Positions 40,885 through 51,504 of a stretch of DNA of 64,000 nucleotides are shown here, piece by piece; position 1 is the stretch's first letter, and each line of letters begins with the position of its first letter. The stretch is taken from assembly GCA_004194705.1 (NCBI GenBank), contig SADC01000498.1, forward strand, positions 29,653-93,652, read 5' to 3'. The stretch is from Ditylenchus dipsaci (lineage: Eukaryota > Nematoda > Chromadorea > Rhabditida > Anguinidae). The notes under the pieces are model-generated. The model worked only from the letters and a program-made list of their open reading frames with translations, did not search any database and was not told the DNA's origin. The translations under genes were made by a program, and so were the position numbers.

Positions 40885-41490
40885 TGTTTAAATTCCGAAA
40901 CTTTTTCAAACTAACAAATATGACTAAAAAATCGTGTTTTTGAACCAAAAAGGACCCGATGCTCAAAATTGGCAAGGTGTCAATTCTACAAATTTCACAC
41001 CGTTTTGAAGCCCTGCAAATTTGGTCCGGACCTGCGAAGCAGGTTTTGATCAAATCCCACTTTTTGCCTTTAAAAAGTGGTGAAAATAGCATTTGAAAAT
41101 AAAACTTTTTTCGAGAATATTAAATTTTTGAAAATTAGGTCCACTCTTGTGCCAGCGCTTCTCGCTACATGTAACATAATTGGGCAATTTCTAGTGAAAT
41201 CGATAGCTCTTGAAAAATGCTATCGAATGGAGGGCGGCACACGTTTTTTTTCGTGTCTATGGGCCGCCACATGCAAAAATAGCTGAAAATGGCCATTTTT
41301 CAGTCACTTCTCAGCAGTTTTTTATTAAAAGAAATTTCCACAGTAAATGTAATTCAAAACTCTCTGTCACGGTCGATGCAAAACAAAAAATTGCACAGCT
41401 CGGGAAATTTTCAGCCATATATGAGGTTTAGGAAATTTTTTATCAACTAAAAACATAAGAAATTCCCTGTTATTTTATATTAACTGGAAC
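40885..41490. other. Intergenic stretch, nothing recognised
   Basis: No supported exon. The open frames near 41077-41431 have no splice, homology or compositional support. Confidence 0.35.
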
Positions 41491-41491
41491 C

Positions 41492-41626
41492 ATGGACGAA
41501 TACAAAGCTGCTTGGAAGAACAAGGAGTTGAGTCCGGAAATTACGGATGAGCATATTGGAGGAAAGCGAAGGAAGGGAAGAAAGCGGAAGGCAAGAGAAG
41601 GTGGAGCGCTAGTTATTGATAAGTAA
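41492..41626 (+). CDS. Very basic 44-residue microprotein candidate
   Basis: ATG in a strong context (ACCATGG) opens MDEYKAAWKNKELSPEITD, followed by a Lys/Arg-rich stretch GGKRRKGRKRKAREGG that looks like a nuclear localisation signal, then TAA. AATAAA lies about 60 bases downstream. Local composition is richer in G than the flanks. It may be a complete microgene or the last exon of a longer gene. Confidence 0.4.
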   Translation: MDEYKAAWKNKELSPEITDEHIGGKRRKGRKRKAREGGALVIDK

Positions 41627-41846
41627 AGAAAATTTTGTTCTCGTTCGAAATAGTTTCTCGTTATTACTTCGGTGTGATGGAATGAAATAAAGACTTTCAT
41701 TTGCAGATAATTAAGATGGAGCTGTAGTGGAATAATTAGTAAGAAGAACAGTATAGTATGAGACTTGAAGCCGCTATTTCCAAAATTTAAAATTTGAGTT
41801 GACGATCTTCATGTTTGATTTATGTTGACAATGATTGCTCATTCTA

Positions 41847-42000
41847 GGGTTGGGTGTTAGAGAATTTTCCGGAGAATTCTCCGAAAAATTGAAAAATTGC
41901 AGATCAATAAAAACGAGGTTTTTTTCATTTTAAGAGCTCGGTAAATTCTGCGGAGAATCCTCGAAACTTTATTTCTCCGGAAAATCTCTAAACTATAGAT
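41847..42000. repeat. Inverted repeat with AGAGAATTTTCCGGAGAA arms
   Basis: CTAGGGTTGGGTGTTAGAGA and TTTTCCGGAGAATTCTCCG at the left, TTTCTCCGGAAAATCTCTAA at the right. The TAGGG start suggests a hAT-like MITE, but no target duplication is clear. Confidence 0.5.
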
Positions 42001-42592
42001 TATTCTCAATTTTTTATACAATGAACATTGTCCAAGAGCCCTTTCGTCAACAATTATTATAAATATATAATTAGGGCTCTTTCGTGGTATTGGAGCTATT
42101 TTTATCGCAAAGAAGAGCAAGATAGTCGTGAAGAAACAACTGTCATTGAATACTGCCTCGCTAAATTTTTCGTATTTAAACCTTTTTTGCTTTGTTTTTT
42201 GTTTTCAATTAGCCGGATATATAGCCTGCTAAATAGCCGAAAAATGTCGGCTATTTTGACAACTAGCATGGCAACTAGCAACTAATGTAACGTGCGCTTT
42301 TTTCTACACAAGAAAACGGTCAATAGAAGGACAAAACGGGAAAGCCGGAACCTACTAAACTGTTCGTCTTGTGCAAAATTTCACGCTGAACATGATAGTG
42401 TGAAAAATTTTCGGAAATAAGAGGGATTGGAAGGGGTAAAACAGCTTCCGAAAATAGGTTATTTTCACCTATTCTTAACCACCTGCAATTCGAGCAAAAT
42501 ATGGGTGTTACTCGTCAAATTAATGCACCACCTAGGTGTGTGACATCTCAAAAAAAGGCGTGATCAGGGCTATTTATTGTGCATGAACCCTT

Positions 42593-42930
42593 TAAGTTGT
42601 AATAAAAATTTCCTTCAACTTCGTAACTTCCAAAAAAACCATCCATTTTGACACCAGATTCGTGTTCAGCGTGGTCGATTCGCTTATAAAAATGCCATTA
42701 AAATAAGAGAATCACTGTCAAAATTAAAGTTCCGCTCAAGGTAAAAGAAGATTCAGTTTTCGAATTTAGATATTTATTGTCTTGAGCGGAATTTAAAATT
42801 TGACAGTGATTCTCTTATTATAATGGCAGTTTAATAAGCGAATCGATCACGCTGAACACGAATCCGGTGTCAGAATGGATGGTTTTCGTGACAGTTACCA
42901 AAGTCATAGGAAATTTTTATTACGACTTAC
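42593..42930. mobile_element. Hairpin element family N
   Basis: TAAGTTGTAATAAAAATTTCC at the left is mirrored by GGAAATTTTTATTACGACTTA at the right, and further in TTGACACCAGATTCGTGTTC, GAATCACTGTCAAA and TTCCGCTCAAG are mirrored. Arms are about 150 bp. Other copies are at 45673-45930 and, in part, 60610-60720. Confidence 0.75.
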
Positions 42931-43795
42931 ACATTTCTTTTGCCAATTTTGTCAAGATTTCATAAAAAGCTGTTGGTGTATTCAAAACTAAAAAAAGTTT
43001 CTCGAAAAAGTTCTGAAAGTTCCACAAGTTTCTGGTTTGGAAGAGCCTTCAACGCATAGAGAATTAATACTCTTTAGTACTTATAGGCACTATAGAAATG
43101 GCCCCTGTATTATTCCCTTCCCCGCCCCAATACAGCCCTTGATCCCTTTTAAAATTGCATTTCTAGTCTTTTATAGTAAAATTATCACTTAAAAATGACT
43201 TTTGACCACTCCTAAAAATCTTGATTTTTGGAGGGGGAGGGGATGGTATATCAATGGGCGATGAGCGGTGGCAAGGTATATCATAGTAGCGCCGACATTT
43301 GTGGACCAATCGACCTGTAGATCAATCGACCTAGAGCCAACCCGAGTTAATAACCAAAGTCTGAAAGTTTATGGCCAAATTCCAATAATTAATGGAGTAA
43401 ATTTCAGTATTTAATGGCCATCTCGAGTTTATGTCCATTTTTCAGTATTTTTTTTGCTAATTTTAGACATAAACTTATACCAACACCAATCTGCGCGCGT
43501 ACTCAAATTTTACAAATTACTGTGCTTATCAAGTGTTATGATTTTTTAATCTACACCTTGGATGTTTTTCTGCTTATCACTTTTTGGCAGTTTTTAAGTG
43601 CTAAAATAAAAGATGAATAGTAATGGAATTTCTTAGTTTGATAAACTAAATTTTATTTTTCACGCCTTTGCAAAAATAAGTGGCAATTCAAATATTATTT
43701 TAAAAACAAATTCAAACTTAATAGACTAGTTGAAATTCACTAGACGAGTTCTTACCAAAACTTACTTGACTAGTTTTCCAGGCATTATAATACTC
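42931..43795. other. Intergenic, containing a family-B-like partial copy at 43086-43296
   Basis: 43086-43296 (CCCCTGTATTATTCCCTTCC, CAATACAGCCC, a poly-G tract, then TAGTAGCGCCGAC) closely resembles 50135-50295. The remainder is AT-rich without exons. Confidence 0.5.
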
Positions 43796-46700
43796 ATGCT
43801 GCTGCATGCTGATGTATTGGCAGAGACTTTAAAGTATTTAAGTCGCAAAGAACTAGCTTCAATTCAAACTGCTAGCAAGATCTGTGACACACTTATTAAA
43901 CTCTCTGTTAACCCTCTACATATTATAAATATAATTGAATTTTCGACACCATATTTGTCAAATCAATCAGATGTAATTGAATTTTTTAAATTTTAAACAA
44001 TAGAAATTTTTCGTAAATTTTTGTAGCTCTTACTATGCTCACAAAAACGTTGTATGCTTTTAGGTTGACCCATCATCTCATTTCAAATTTGCTCGAAGAA
44101 TACTTGGTTTGGCCAGCAAAATAAAGAGAACAGTAACACGTGCACAAATAAAACCAATTTTAATAAGCCAGGTATAAGTAATTCAGTCAAATTTGATAGC
44201 TAGTAGCTCCAGGTAGGCGTTTTGTAACTTTTTAGTGCCGTCTTTTTTAAAACTGGATAAGAGCACCTTTTGCCATAAGAGCACCTTTTGATGAAGAATT
44301 TCACGCTGAACATGATAGTGAAAACAAATGTTTTGAAAAAGTCAATATTTGCGGGTAAGCTGCCCCTAAGAACCAGTCAAGTCAAGACTGTGCCTATGCA
44401 ACTTTAAACGAGCAGATCTCCTAAATTTGAGTTTTGATTTCGATGGTTTATATCTTGAAAGCAAGCGCAGAGTACGAGCATTCAAAAAAGACATCATCGA
44501 GGTATTTTTGATAATTACATGTGAAAATTTTAGTTAAAAAAATAATTGTGTCATATTTCAAAAACGTTGTTAACTTTTACGCGAAAAGTGTGATAACGTC
44601 ATTTTTTCAGTTGTCAATGATTACCACTCGATAAAGCTAAAAAAAACTGCACCAGAATAAACTTTAAAGAAGAGTAAAAAGAGGCTTTGAGAGTGCTTAG
44701 TGAGACTCTCAAATTTTTTTTAATATTTTGACAATGAAACCATAAATTTTGACGGTCACGGACGATTCATCACCAGGCCGATTCATCACCTCGGGACGAT
44801 TCATCACCTCCCATAAAAACAGGACGATTTATCACCTTTTACAAATTATGAAATGTCTTGACACGAATTGCTAAACGCTTATTTTCTCCAACATCTGCCA
44901 GAGCTGGAGTCGGTGTTGAAATACTTCAAGAAGAACTATATTTGTACGTTTTTAGTTTGGAAACTTGTGGTAAAACCACCTTGATTTAGGAACTGCCAGA
45001 CGAGCTCCTCCCTTTCCGATCTATGACAGGACACTTGCTGGTAAGGATAGGACGAATAACTTCGCAGAAGCAGCTCATCGCCGTCTTCAGAACGCTTTGG
45101 CAGTGGATCATCCGACCATCGGCCGCCTTCTGCAAGACTTGAAGAGGATTCAGCGAGACCATGTTGCTACCAGGGATACGCCAAAGAAGCGACAGATCTA
45201 TTTCGACGCGGATGCAAGAATTCTGGGAAAGGTGCTCCAATATCAAGCGGGACTCGTGGCAGCGGAGCAGGTGAGAGCTCAGGGCGGGCAGCAGGGCAGA
45301 AATCAAGCGGGACCAAATCTGATGGAACATATCCGCTGCTTGGCGTACAATATCTTAATGGATCACTAGTCTCACATGTTGAAAATTTTTGTTTGATTTA
45401 ACTTCACCTCACACATGTTATGAAATTTTGTTGCTTTTGTTGTTATGTTTACTAAATAAACTTAAAATTTGTAGATTGGTGATGAATCATCCTCTTTTTG
45501 TGGAAGGTGATGAATCGTCCCCTTTTTGTGGAAGGTGATGAATCTTCCCTTTTTGTGAAAGGTGATGAATCGGCCCCTTTCTGTGGGAGGTGATGAATTG
45601 TCCCCTTTCTATGGTAGGTGATGAATTGTCCCGCGGTGATGAATCGGCTTGGTGATGAATCTTCACGTACCGAAATTTTGACACCGGATTCGTGTTCAAC
45701 ATGGTCGAAACTGCCCTCAAACATGAAAACTGTTTAATTCCAAATTCCGCTCAGGACAATAATTCAACAATTTAAATTCAAATTTTTTGAAAATCAAACG
45801 TTTTTTGTCTTGAACTGAATTTGAAATTTGACAGTAAGTTGCTATGTTCATGTGCAATTTTTTTAAGCAAATCTACCATGCTGAACACGTATCCAGTGTC
45901 AGAAAAGCTTTTCTTGGCGAAATATGGTTTTTTAGTCAAAATTAATTTTGAATTTGTTTTTGAGAAAGAAAGCCTCTTTTCATTTTACTTTAAATCTTCT
46001 TCTGGTACATTTTTTTTGCTTTGTCGAATAGTTCGAATTTATAACTAAAAAAATGACGCTATCGAACTTTTTCTTGCATATTTTGTTGCAAAAACTCGAT
46101 TAGGGTTGTCTAATCGAGCGCTCGGGTTTGAGCTTTTCGCTGGAAAATTTAAAAATTTTCGAAAATTCAAAAATTTAATGGCCGCAAATAACCATATGCA
46201 AAAGTGTAGGTTTGCAAAAATCTAAACGCATAGGTCGCTCCCGTGAAGAAACTCCCGCAAGTGTTAATTCGCAAACCTCGCCATGCCACCGTGAGCCGGT
46301 ACCGAAATTTTCAGGGTCTCTGTCGTGAGCTGGTGCCATTGCCGGATTTTTTCGTGGTCAGTGCTTTAAATTTGTGCCGGTGGCGTGATTCTAAGATTTA
46401 CAATACTGCTACTTCTTTTAGAGGCAGTGAGCCAGGTTTACAAGGGATTTGGCATGGGTATGGATTGTAACTGGGGTAAAAAGTTTTTTTGTTGGAGCAA
46501 ATCGGCTATTTTTGGTGCAAATTTGATATTTTTAGTGCAAATAGGCTCTATTTTGCCGCAAAAAGGTCCGATTCAAGCCAAAAAAAGAGCCGAATTACAC
46601 CTGATTTTTTCGCATAAAATACTAACATTAACTCTACACTTTTTAGGAGAAAAATAATGTCGACATCAACTTTAATTTTTCTGAACCACTCTATGATTTT

Positions 46701-48000
46701 CTGTTCTGGGCAAAGGTGCCAGCATACCTTCGCTTCAGGCACGTTAGAGTTACACCGATGGATGGCTATGATAAGCACTATTTGGATGGCATAACACACT
46801 TTAAAAGCGCATTTAAAGATGCCCAGTTGTTTATTAGAATGGACCAGGCTGACTGCCAACATGAAGATGAATTGCTACAAAAATTCAGAGATTTCTTGAC
46901 CACTATAGCACCTACTTTTGAACTAGTAACAGGTATGCTTGATAGCTTTTTTTCTAAAAACACTTCTAGCCATGCTGGGAACTGAAACCCACGGCTCTAG
47001 TGTCGAATCAGGCCCATTTTTCGTTTTGGTCTTCTTCTTACTTTTCCCTGTTTGTGTTTTAGCCTCGGTACCAGGGCTGTACCGGATACCAAAAAATATC
47101 GGATCGGATATCGGATACCGGATATGGAAAAATATCGGATCGGATATCGGATACCGGATATGAAAAAGTGCCGGATATCGGTTATCGGATATCGGATTTC
47201 GGATATTTTTGATGAAATTTTGAAAAAAAAATTGAAATTTTTTTCTAAATTTCAAAAAAATTTCAAAATTTTTTTTCCGAAAATTGGCCATTTTTTCGGA
47301 TATCGGATACCGGATATCGGATGTCAAAAAATGCCGGATATCGGATATCGGATGTCGGATATCGGATATCCGGTACAGCCCTGCTCGGTACCCCTTGGTG
47401 TTTTGTTGGGATTGTTATTTGAAAATTGTTTTCAACCAAATGGGTGAAATTTAGGCTAACATTTTTTCAAGTATACAACATGTAAAGCGTTTAGAAACCA
47501 CGGGTTGACTAAGGCATAAGAATAAAAAATAGGAAAAAGAGAGGAAAAAAGTTTTGGCTGAAAAATGGTATGTAACCAGGACTCACAGATATTTTTAGAT
47601 AAAAGTACACTTTGAAAAAAAACAGTACATTTAGACTATTGTTGCTATTGAAAGCCAAAAAGTAATCTGACGTGAATCAACACAAATGAAAAAGATTTGG
47701 GGTTAAAATTTTAGGATGCACTCTCTGGTGTTTTGCCCTTGAAGAATCATATGAACCCTACCACCAGCACCATACGGTAACCAAGAAGACATTCTGAGTA
47801 TTCCTCTTATTCGCAACTGCCGTAGTTTGGAACTACTGGTGCTAAGATATGTTGATAGACTAGGAATAGCCACTTACGACCAAATTTGTGACTGGCTAGA
47901 GGCTGAAGCTAATTTCACAAGACATTTGCATTTGCGGACTAATCAGCAGCATTTACATGTAGTAGCTATAATTCAGCTGCTTCGGAAAGTATGTTTTTAA
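43796..48000 (+). CDS. F-box-like protein, five exons, introns loaded with transposons
   Basis: Exons 43796-44012, 44064-44171, 44371-44501, 46647-46932 and 47786-48000. The N-terminus (DVLAETLKYLSRKELASIQT) fits an F-box; the remainder contains SLELLVLRYVDR and FARRILGLASKIKR-like helical segments as in variable substrate-binding F-box proteins. All introns are GT-AG and phases agree after three homopolymer bases are restored (two near 43990-44010, one near 44405), giving 319 residues. The stop at 47998 may be read-through of a GTATGT donor at 47989, so more exons could follow. The intron between exons 3 and 4 holds the MULE fragment, a family-N hairpin and an exon relic; the next intron holds a hAT-like MITE. 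Confidence 0.55.
44753..45672. mobile_element. Mutator-like (MULE) element, internally deleted
   Basis: The ends CGGTCACGGACGATTCATCACC-like (left, 44753) and GGTGATGAATCTTCACGTACCG-like (right, to 45672) are inverted and flanked by a 9-bp duplication AAATTTTGA (44744-44752, 45673-45681), the Mutator hallmark. Subterminal GATTCATCACC units number about four on the left and eight in inverse orientation on the right. The interior keeps only the last part of a MULE-type transposase. Confidence 0.85.
44870..45369 (+). pseudogene. MULE transposase, C-terminal part
   Basis: A first part ends LPELESVLKYFKKNYI near 44944; after a short GT-AG gap the second starts at 44990 and reads RRAPPFPIYDRTLAGKDRTN, NNFAEAAHRRLQ and DHPTIGRLLQDLKR up to a stop at 45369. 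The RTNN.xE.xH pattern and the order of blocks are those at the C-terminus of MULE-type transposases. Most of the catalytic domain is missing, so it is not active by itself. Confidence 0.75.
45673..45930. mobile_element. Hairpin element family N, copy 2, interrupted by the MULE
   Basis: TTGACACCGGATTCGTGTTC at the left is mirrored by GCTGAACACGTATCCAGTGTC at the right, with TTCCGCTCAGGACAAT inside. The MULE duplication AAATTTTGA lies exactly at its left edge, so the MULE inserted into or next to this element. Confidence 0.65.
46100..46480 (+). pseudogene. Exon relic ending in FRGSEPGLQGIWHGYG
   Basis: A plus-strand frame (46243-46470) includes LVPLPDFFVVSALNLCRW and ends in a motif close to FRGGEPDSLGTWLGY at 24304-24554. 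It sits in the large intron of the F-box-like gene and does not fit its phase, so I treat it as a separate relic. It is preceded by a TAGGGTTGTCTAATCGAG end resembling the MITE at 32629. Confidence 0.35.
47072..47383. mobile_element. hAT-like MITE filled with CGGATATCGG repeats, copy 2
   Basis: CAGGGCTGTACCGGATACC at the left and TATCCGGTACAGCCCTG at the right, with the 8-bp duplication CTCGGTAC (47064-47071, 47384-47391). It is nearly identical in layout to 26068-26358. It lies in an intron of the F-box-like gene. Confidence 0.9.
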
Positions 48001-48020
48001 AATTTGCAGATTTATGTTTT

Positions 48021-48772
48021 AACTGGTGGACAAAAAGTCCTTGGACAAATTTTGAGCTCACTTTTTAAAATAAAAATTTAACGATGAGAAAATTCCGAAA
48101 AATAGGTTTTGTAGCCCTGAATCTCCTCTTTCAAATGGCATATTGCTTTCAGCTTGACTATTTTGGATAAGTCACTATTTGGCTCCAAACACTTGTCTGG
48201 TCATTTTGAGAAGGTTACCAACGTTTTCATCACTTTAACTGGTCAAATATTTTATTGAATTATAAGTGTCACTGCAGAAAAATCACAGAAAAATTTTTAA
48301 AGATCTGAGTGTTGAGATACGGCCTTTTGGAATAAATCAATTTCTTGAAAAAATGACCAAAATGAAAGTTTTTGCCAATTTCTCGGATTTTGGTCATTTT
48401 TTCAAGAAATTGATTTTTTCCAAAAGGCCGTATCTCAACACTCAGATCTTTAAAAATTTTTCTGTGATATGGCTTTTGTAGCTCTTGAGCTGCGCTACAA
48501 CATGGTGATAAAATTCTGCAGTGACACTTAAAATTCAATAAAACATTTGACCAGTTAAAGTGATGAAAACGTTGGTAACCTTCTCAAAATGACCAGACAA
48601 GTGTTTGGAGCCAAATAGTGACTTATCCAAAATAGTCAAGCTGAAAGCAATATGCCATTTGAAAGAGGAGATTCAGGGCTACAAAACCTATTTTTCGGAA
48701 TTTTCTCATCGTTAAATTTTTATTTTAAAAAGTGAGCTCAAAATTTGTCCAAGGACTTTTTGTCCACCAGTT
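48021..48772. mobile_element. Large near-perfect hairpin, family C
   Basis: Two arms of about 350 bp, beginning AACTGGTGGACAAAAAGTCC and ending in its complement, meet around a loop of about 30 bp near 48390. The right arm has one extra block of about 45 bp (48470-48515). The two opposed ORFs here encode near-identical peptides because of the symmetry. It follows the last recognised exon of the F-box-like gene. Confidence 0.85.
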
Positions 48773-49200
48773 ACTTCAAAGGGTCATGCCAGTTCTTTTC
48801 AAATAGGGTCAACAAAATGCTCGAGCAGGTTTATTTTGAGCGTTTGCTCATTTTTCAAGCATATCCGAGCATATTCGAGCATATGTTCAACATACCGTAT
48901 TTTCTCTAATAGGCCGATACGTTGGGTTATTTTACAATCGCGCGAAAATCTTGAAAACTCGGGGTCGGGGGATGATGGTCTTTTTTAACCAACTCTGAAT
49001 AAAATTTGAACGTCTCCTAAGTGGTTCTCATAAGCTAAAAACGATAAAAAATTGTTTCTCAACAATTTCCGCACTGAAAAGTTAGGGTTTTCAAAAAAAA
49101 TTGGTTACCACAGTTTAACCAATTGCCTTGGTCCCCCAAGCTACTTGAACCCGAAAGAGTACCTGAATACCCTTAAAAAGACCAAAAAAGATGGGATTTG
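48773..49200. other. Intergenic, with one end of a family-A MITE
   Basis: ATACCGTATTTTCTCTAATA at 48893 is a family-A left end. No matching right end was found. A GAGCATATCCGAGCATATTC short repeat precedes it. Confidence 0.4.
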
Positions 49201-50540
49201 AACATAGATTTGTCAACTGGGCCCTACCGCATATGAAAACTCTGGTATGCATGCTTTTTCATGCTTCTAGAGTCACTTGCGAGTGATTTGCGTCTGAGGT
49301 ATGTGGGTGTGCGCATGTCAACCACAAGCAACCAATCCCTCTTCGGAGTCGCAGTGGGCTTGGTTGTATATATAATTCCGAGGAAGGCTTGGTTGTATAC
49401 ATAATTCCGAGGAAGACTCTTGATCAAAAACGCATATAGAAACTGTTTTTGCCAAGCTCCAGTGATCAAAACGTGTAAAAATACCTTAGAATTAGATATT
49501 CCACCTTGAGTGACCAAAGCAATAAGTTAAAATTTGGTAATCAAACTTTTTGAACTTAATTTTTAAGTGCGAAAGTTGTTGGGAAATAACTTTTTTGCAT
49601 CGCATGAGAATTACTAAGCAGACGTTCAAATCCAATTCAGAGTTGATTAAAAAACGGCCCCTAAGTGCAAAAGTACCTTAGTTTCAAATTAAAAAGGTGG
49701 TCACTAGCAAATTTTCGACCCTACTTGAATATACCCCTCCCAAATTAACTTTTTATTAAGGTGTTTCAAACACCTTATATCGACCTAAAATGGCCTCGAG
49801 AGTTCAAAAAAGACATTTTTTTAATTTCTGGTTCATAAAAAATGAGTTTTCAGCTTGTTGAAATTTCGACATTGGCCCTATATGAAATCCGTACTCAAAT
49901 TTTTGCCTTGGTCCCTCCTGTTCATTATAGTTATCTTAATATAGTGATTGTAGTGATCATGGTGATTATGTTTAACATGATCACATCTAACTCTCAAGGG
50001 GGCTTGAGAGTTAGAGATGCGCGCAAGCACTTACTTTAGACATGATTCGATTAGTACACTTGATCATAAAATGCATATAGAGTCTATTTTTGCCACGGCC
50101 CGAGTTGAAAAACATGGTAAAGCAGCTAAAAAAGGAGGCCCCTGTATTATTCCCTTCCCCTGCCAATACAGCCCCTTAACCCTTTTAAAAATGTTTTTCT
50201 GGCCTTTTTATGGCAAAATTATTACTTAAAAGTGCTTTTAAGTACTTATCAAACAGTTGGTTTTGGGGGGGGAGGTGGTTACAATGGAATAGCGGCTAAA
50301 TTTTTTATTGATCAGAACTCAAGGGCACTGTCTTTTTCGAACTCCTGAAGCCGTTTAAGTTCGATATCAGGTGTTTGGAACTATTTGAAAAAAAAGTTGA
50401 TTCGGGAGGGGTATATCCAAGGAGCACCAGAAATTGAGTTTTGTGCTTTTTCAAATGTCGACTTTTTACCTGTTTTACCATGTTTTTCGAAATGGAGCTT
50501 GGCAAAAAAGCCTCTTAATGAGGTTTTTATCAAGAAGATT
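49200..50540. mobile_element. Mosaic of partial family-B copies
   Basis: Colinear family-B blocks occur at 49205-49460, 49715-50100 and 50300-50510 (GTGATTTGCGTCTGAGGTAT, GACCCTACTTGAATATACCC, TATATCGACCTAAAATGGCC, AAGTTGATTCGGG). At 49870-49935 and 50135-50295 other repeats (GAAATCCGTACTCAAATTTT; CCCCTGTATTATTCCC) are inserted. No gene is seen. Confidence 0.6.
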
Positions 50541-50728
50541 TACTTTAAAAAAATAGATTAATTAAACTTTTGCGTCAATTTCGAAAAATACCCGATACTT
50601 TTGTGAGACCCTCTAATTCGTAAAAGTTTTTAGAAAACGAGGTGAAAAAAGCGTTGAACTGAATGCGAAAACAAACTTCAGTAGAGTGGGGTTTTTATGA
50701 GGCTGTAATGTACTCGATATTTTTAGCG

Positions 50729-50927
50729 GTTTATGCATGCTGAAAAGCCTTTTTCCTTTGTAGTAGAAACACCTTGGATGTCTGACTCCAAAGATGTTCC
50801 ACTAGAACTCTTCATGTCACTGAGAAATAAGAATACATCGGAAGAGTTAGCGCTTGAACCAAACGTAAACTTAGTTTCTGGGATGAACTATCCACTTCTT
50901 TTTATTCGTAGACATGTGGACTATTAA
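50729..50927 (+). CDS. Terminal exon of an unknown gene, paralog 2
   Basis: Starts after TTTTTAG and runs to TAA. It encodes FMHAEKP, ETPWMSDSKDVPLEL, NKNTSEELALEP and NYPLLFIRRHVDY, colinear with 35179-35379 on the same strand. Flanking sequence is not obviously conserved beyond the exon, so the duplication is not recent. I see no upstream exon. Confidence 0.55.
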
Positions 50928-51046
50928 ATTATTATTGTTTTTATTTAGATAAAAACAATTTACGCTACTGTCATATATTTTGCGCCTGAATACGGGCTCT
51001 GAAGTCAGGTATTCAAAAAAAGTCGACAAGCTTCAGTTTTTTTTGA

Positions 51047-51189
51047 ATACCGTATTTCCTCTAATAAGGCGGCCGGCCGCCTTATTTTTCAAACCCTTGA
51101 AAATCTGAAAATTGTCAATCAAAAATGGCCTTAACTCTGAAATTTTAGTCGAAAAATTGGGGGGGGGCCTTATTAGATGAAATACGGTA
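51047..51189. mobile_element. MITE family A, word AAGGCGGCCGG
   Basis: ATACCGTATTTCCTCTAATA at the left, CCTTATTAGATGAAATACGGTA-like at the right, with a GGCGGCCGGCCGCC palindrome just inside the left end and a poly-G tract before the right end. Confidence 0.85.
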
Positions 51190-51302
51190 CTTAATATCAG
51201 CAATAAGTTATTGAAATTAATTTTGCTCTCGATTTGTTCTCGATCGTCGACCAGCCAGCGTTCAAGCTCCTTCTTGAGCGATGAAGGTGCCAATATGCGC
51301 AA
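51190..51302 (-). other. Coding-like fragment, minus strand
   Basis: The minus strand reads RILAPSSLKKELERWLVDDR and EQIESKINFNN without a stop, in GC-richer sequence next to the family-A MITE. No partner exon was identified. Confidence 0.25.
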
Positions 51303-51359
51303 GCTACTGATTGCTTATCAAGGTGACGTCAGCGTACATGTTTGTTTAGGCTTTTTAAA

Positions 51360-51500
51360 CAGAAGGTTTTCGTCACGCTGACTGTGGTGCTCACAAGTTG
51401 AACTTGGTCGTGAACAAAGCGATATTCGAGGAAAAAGACGTTTTGGCGATTTCGAAGCGATGCCGAGCACTAATAGGACACTTCAAGCACTCTCTTTTGG
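51360..51500 (+). pseudogene. hAT transposase fragment
   Basis: The plus strand reads CGAHKLNLVVNKAIF, then SKRCRALIGHFKHS. C.xH.LNL.v and hF.hS are the sequence signatures of the hAT RNase H-like domain. The frame ends where a family-B partial copy begins at about 51505. Only some 45 codons remain. Confidence 0.6.
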
Positions 51501-51504
51501 GAAA

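Noticed and set aside
46923..47447. Overlapping ORFs of 74-134 codons on both strands
   Set aside because: They are translations of the CGGATATCGG repeats of the MITE at 47072-47383.
48266..48538. Opposed ORFs encoding near-identical peptides
   Set aside because: They are the two arms of one hairpin read on opposite strands, not a duplicated gene.
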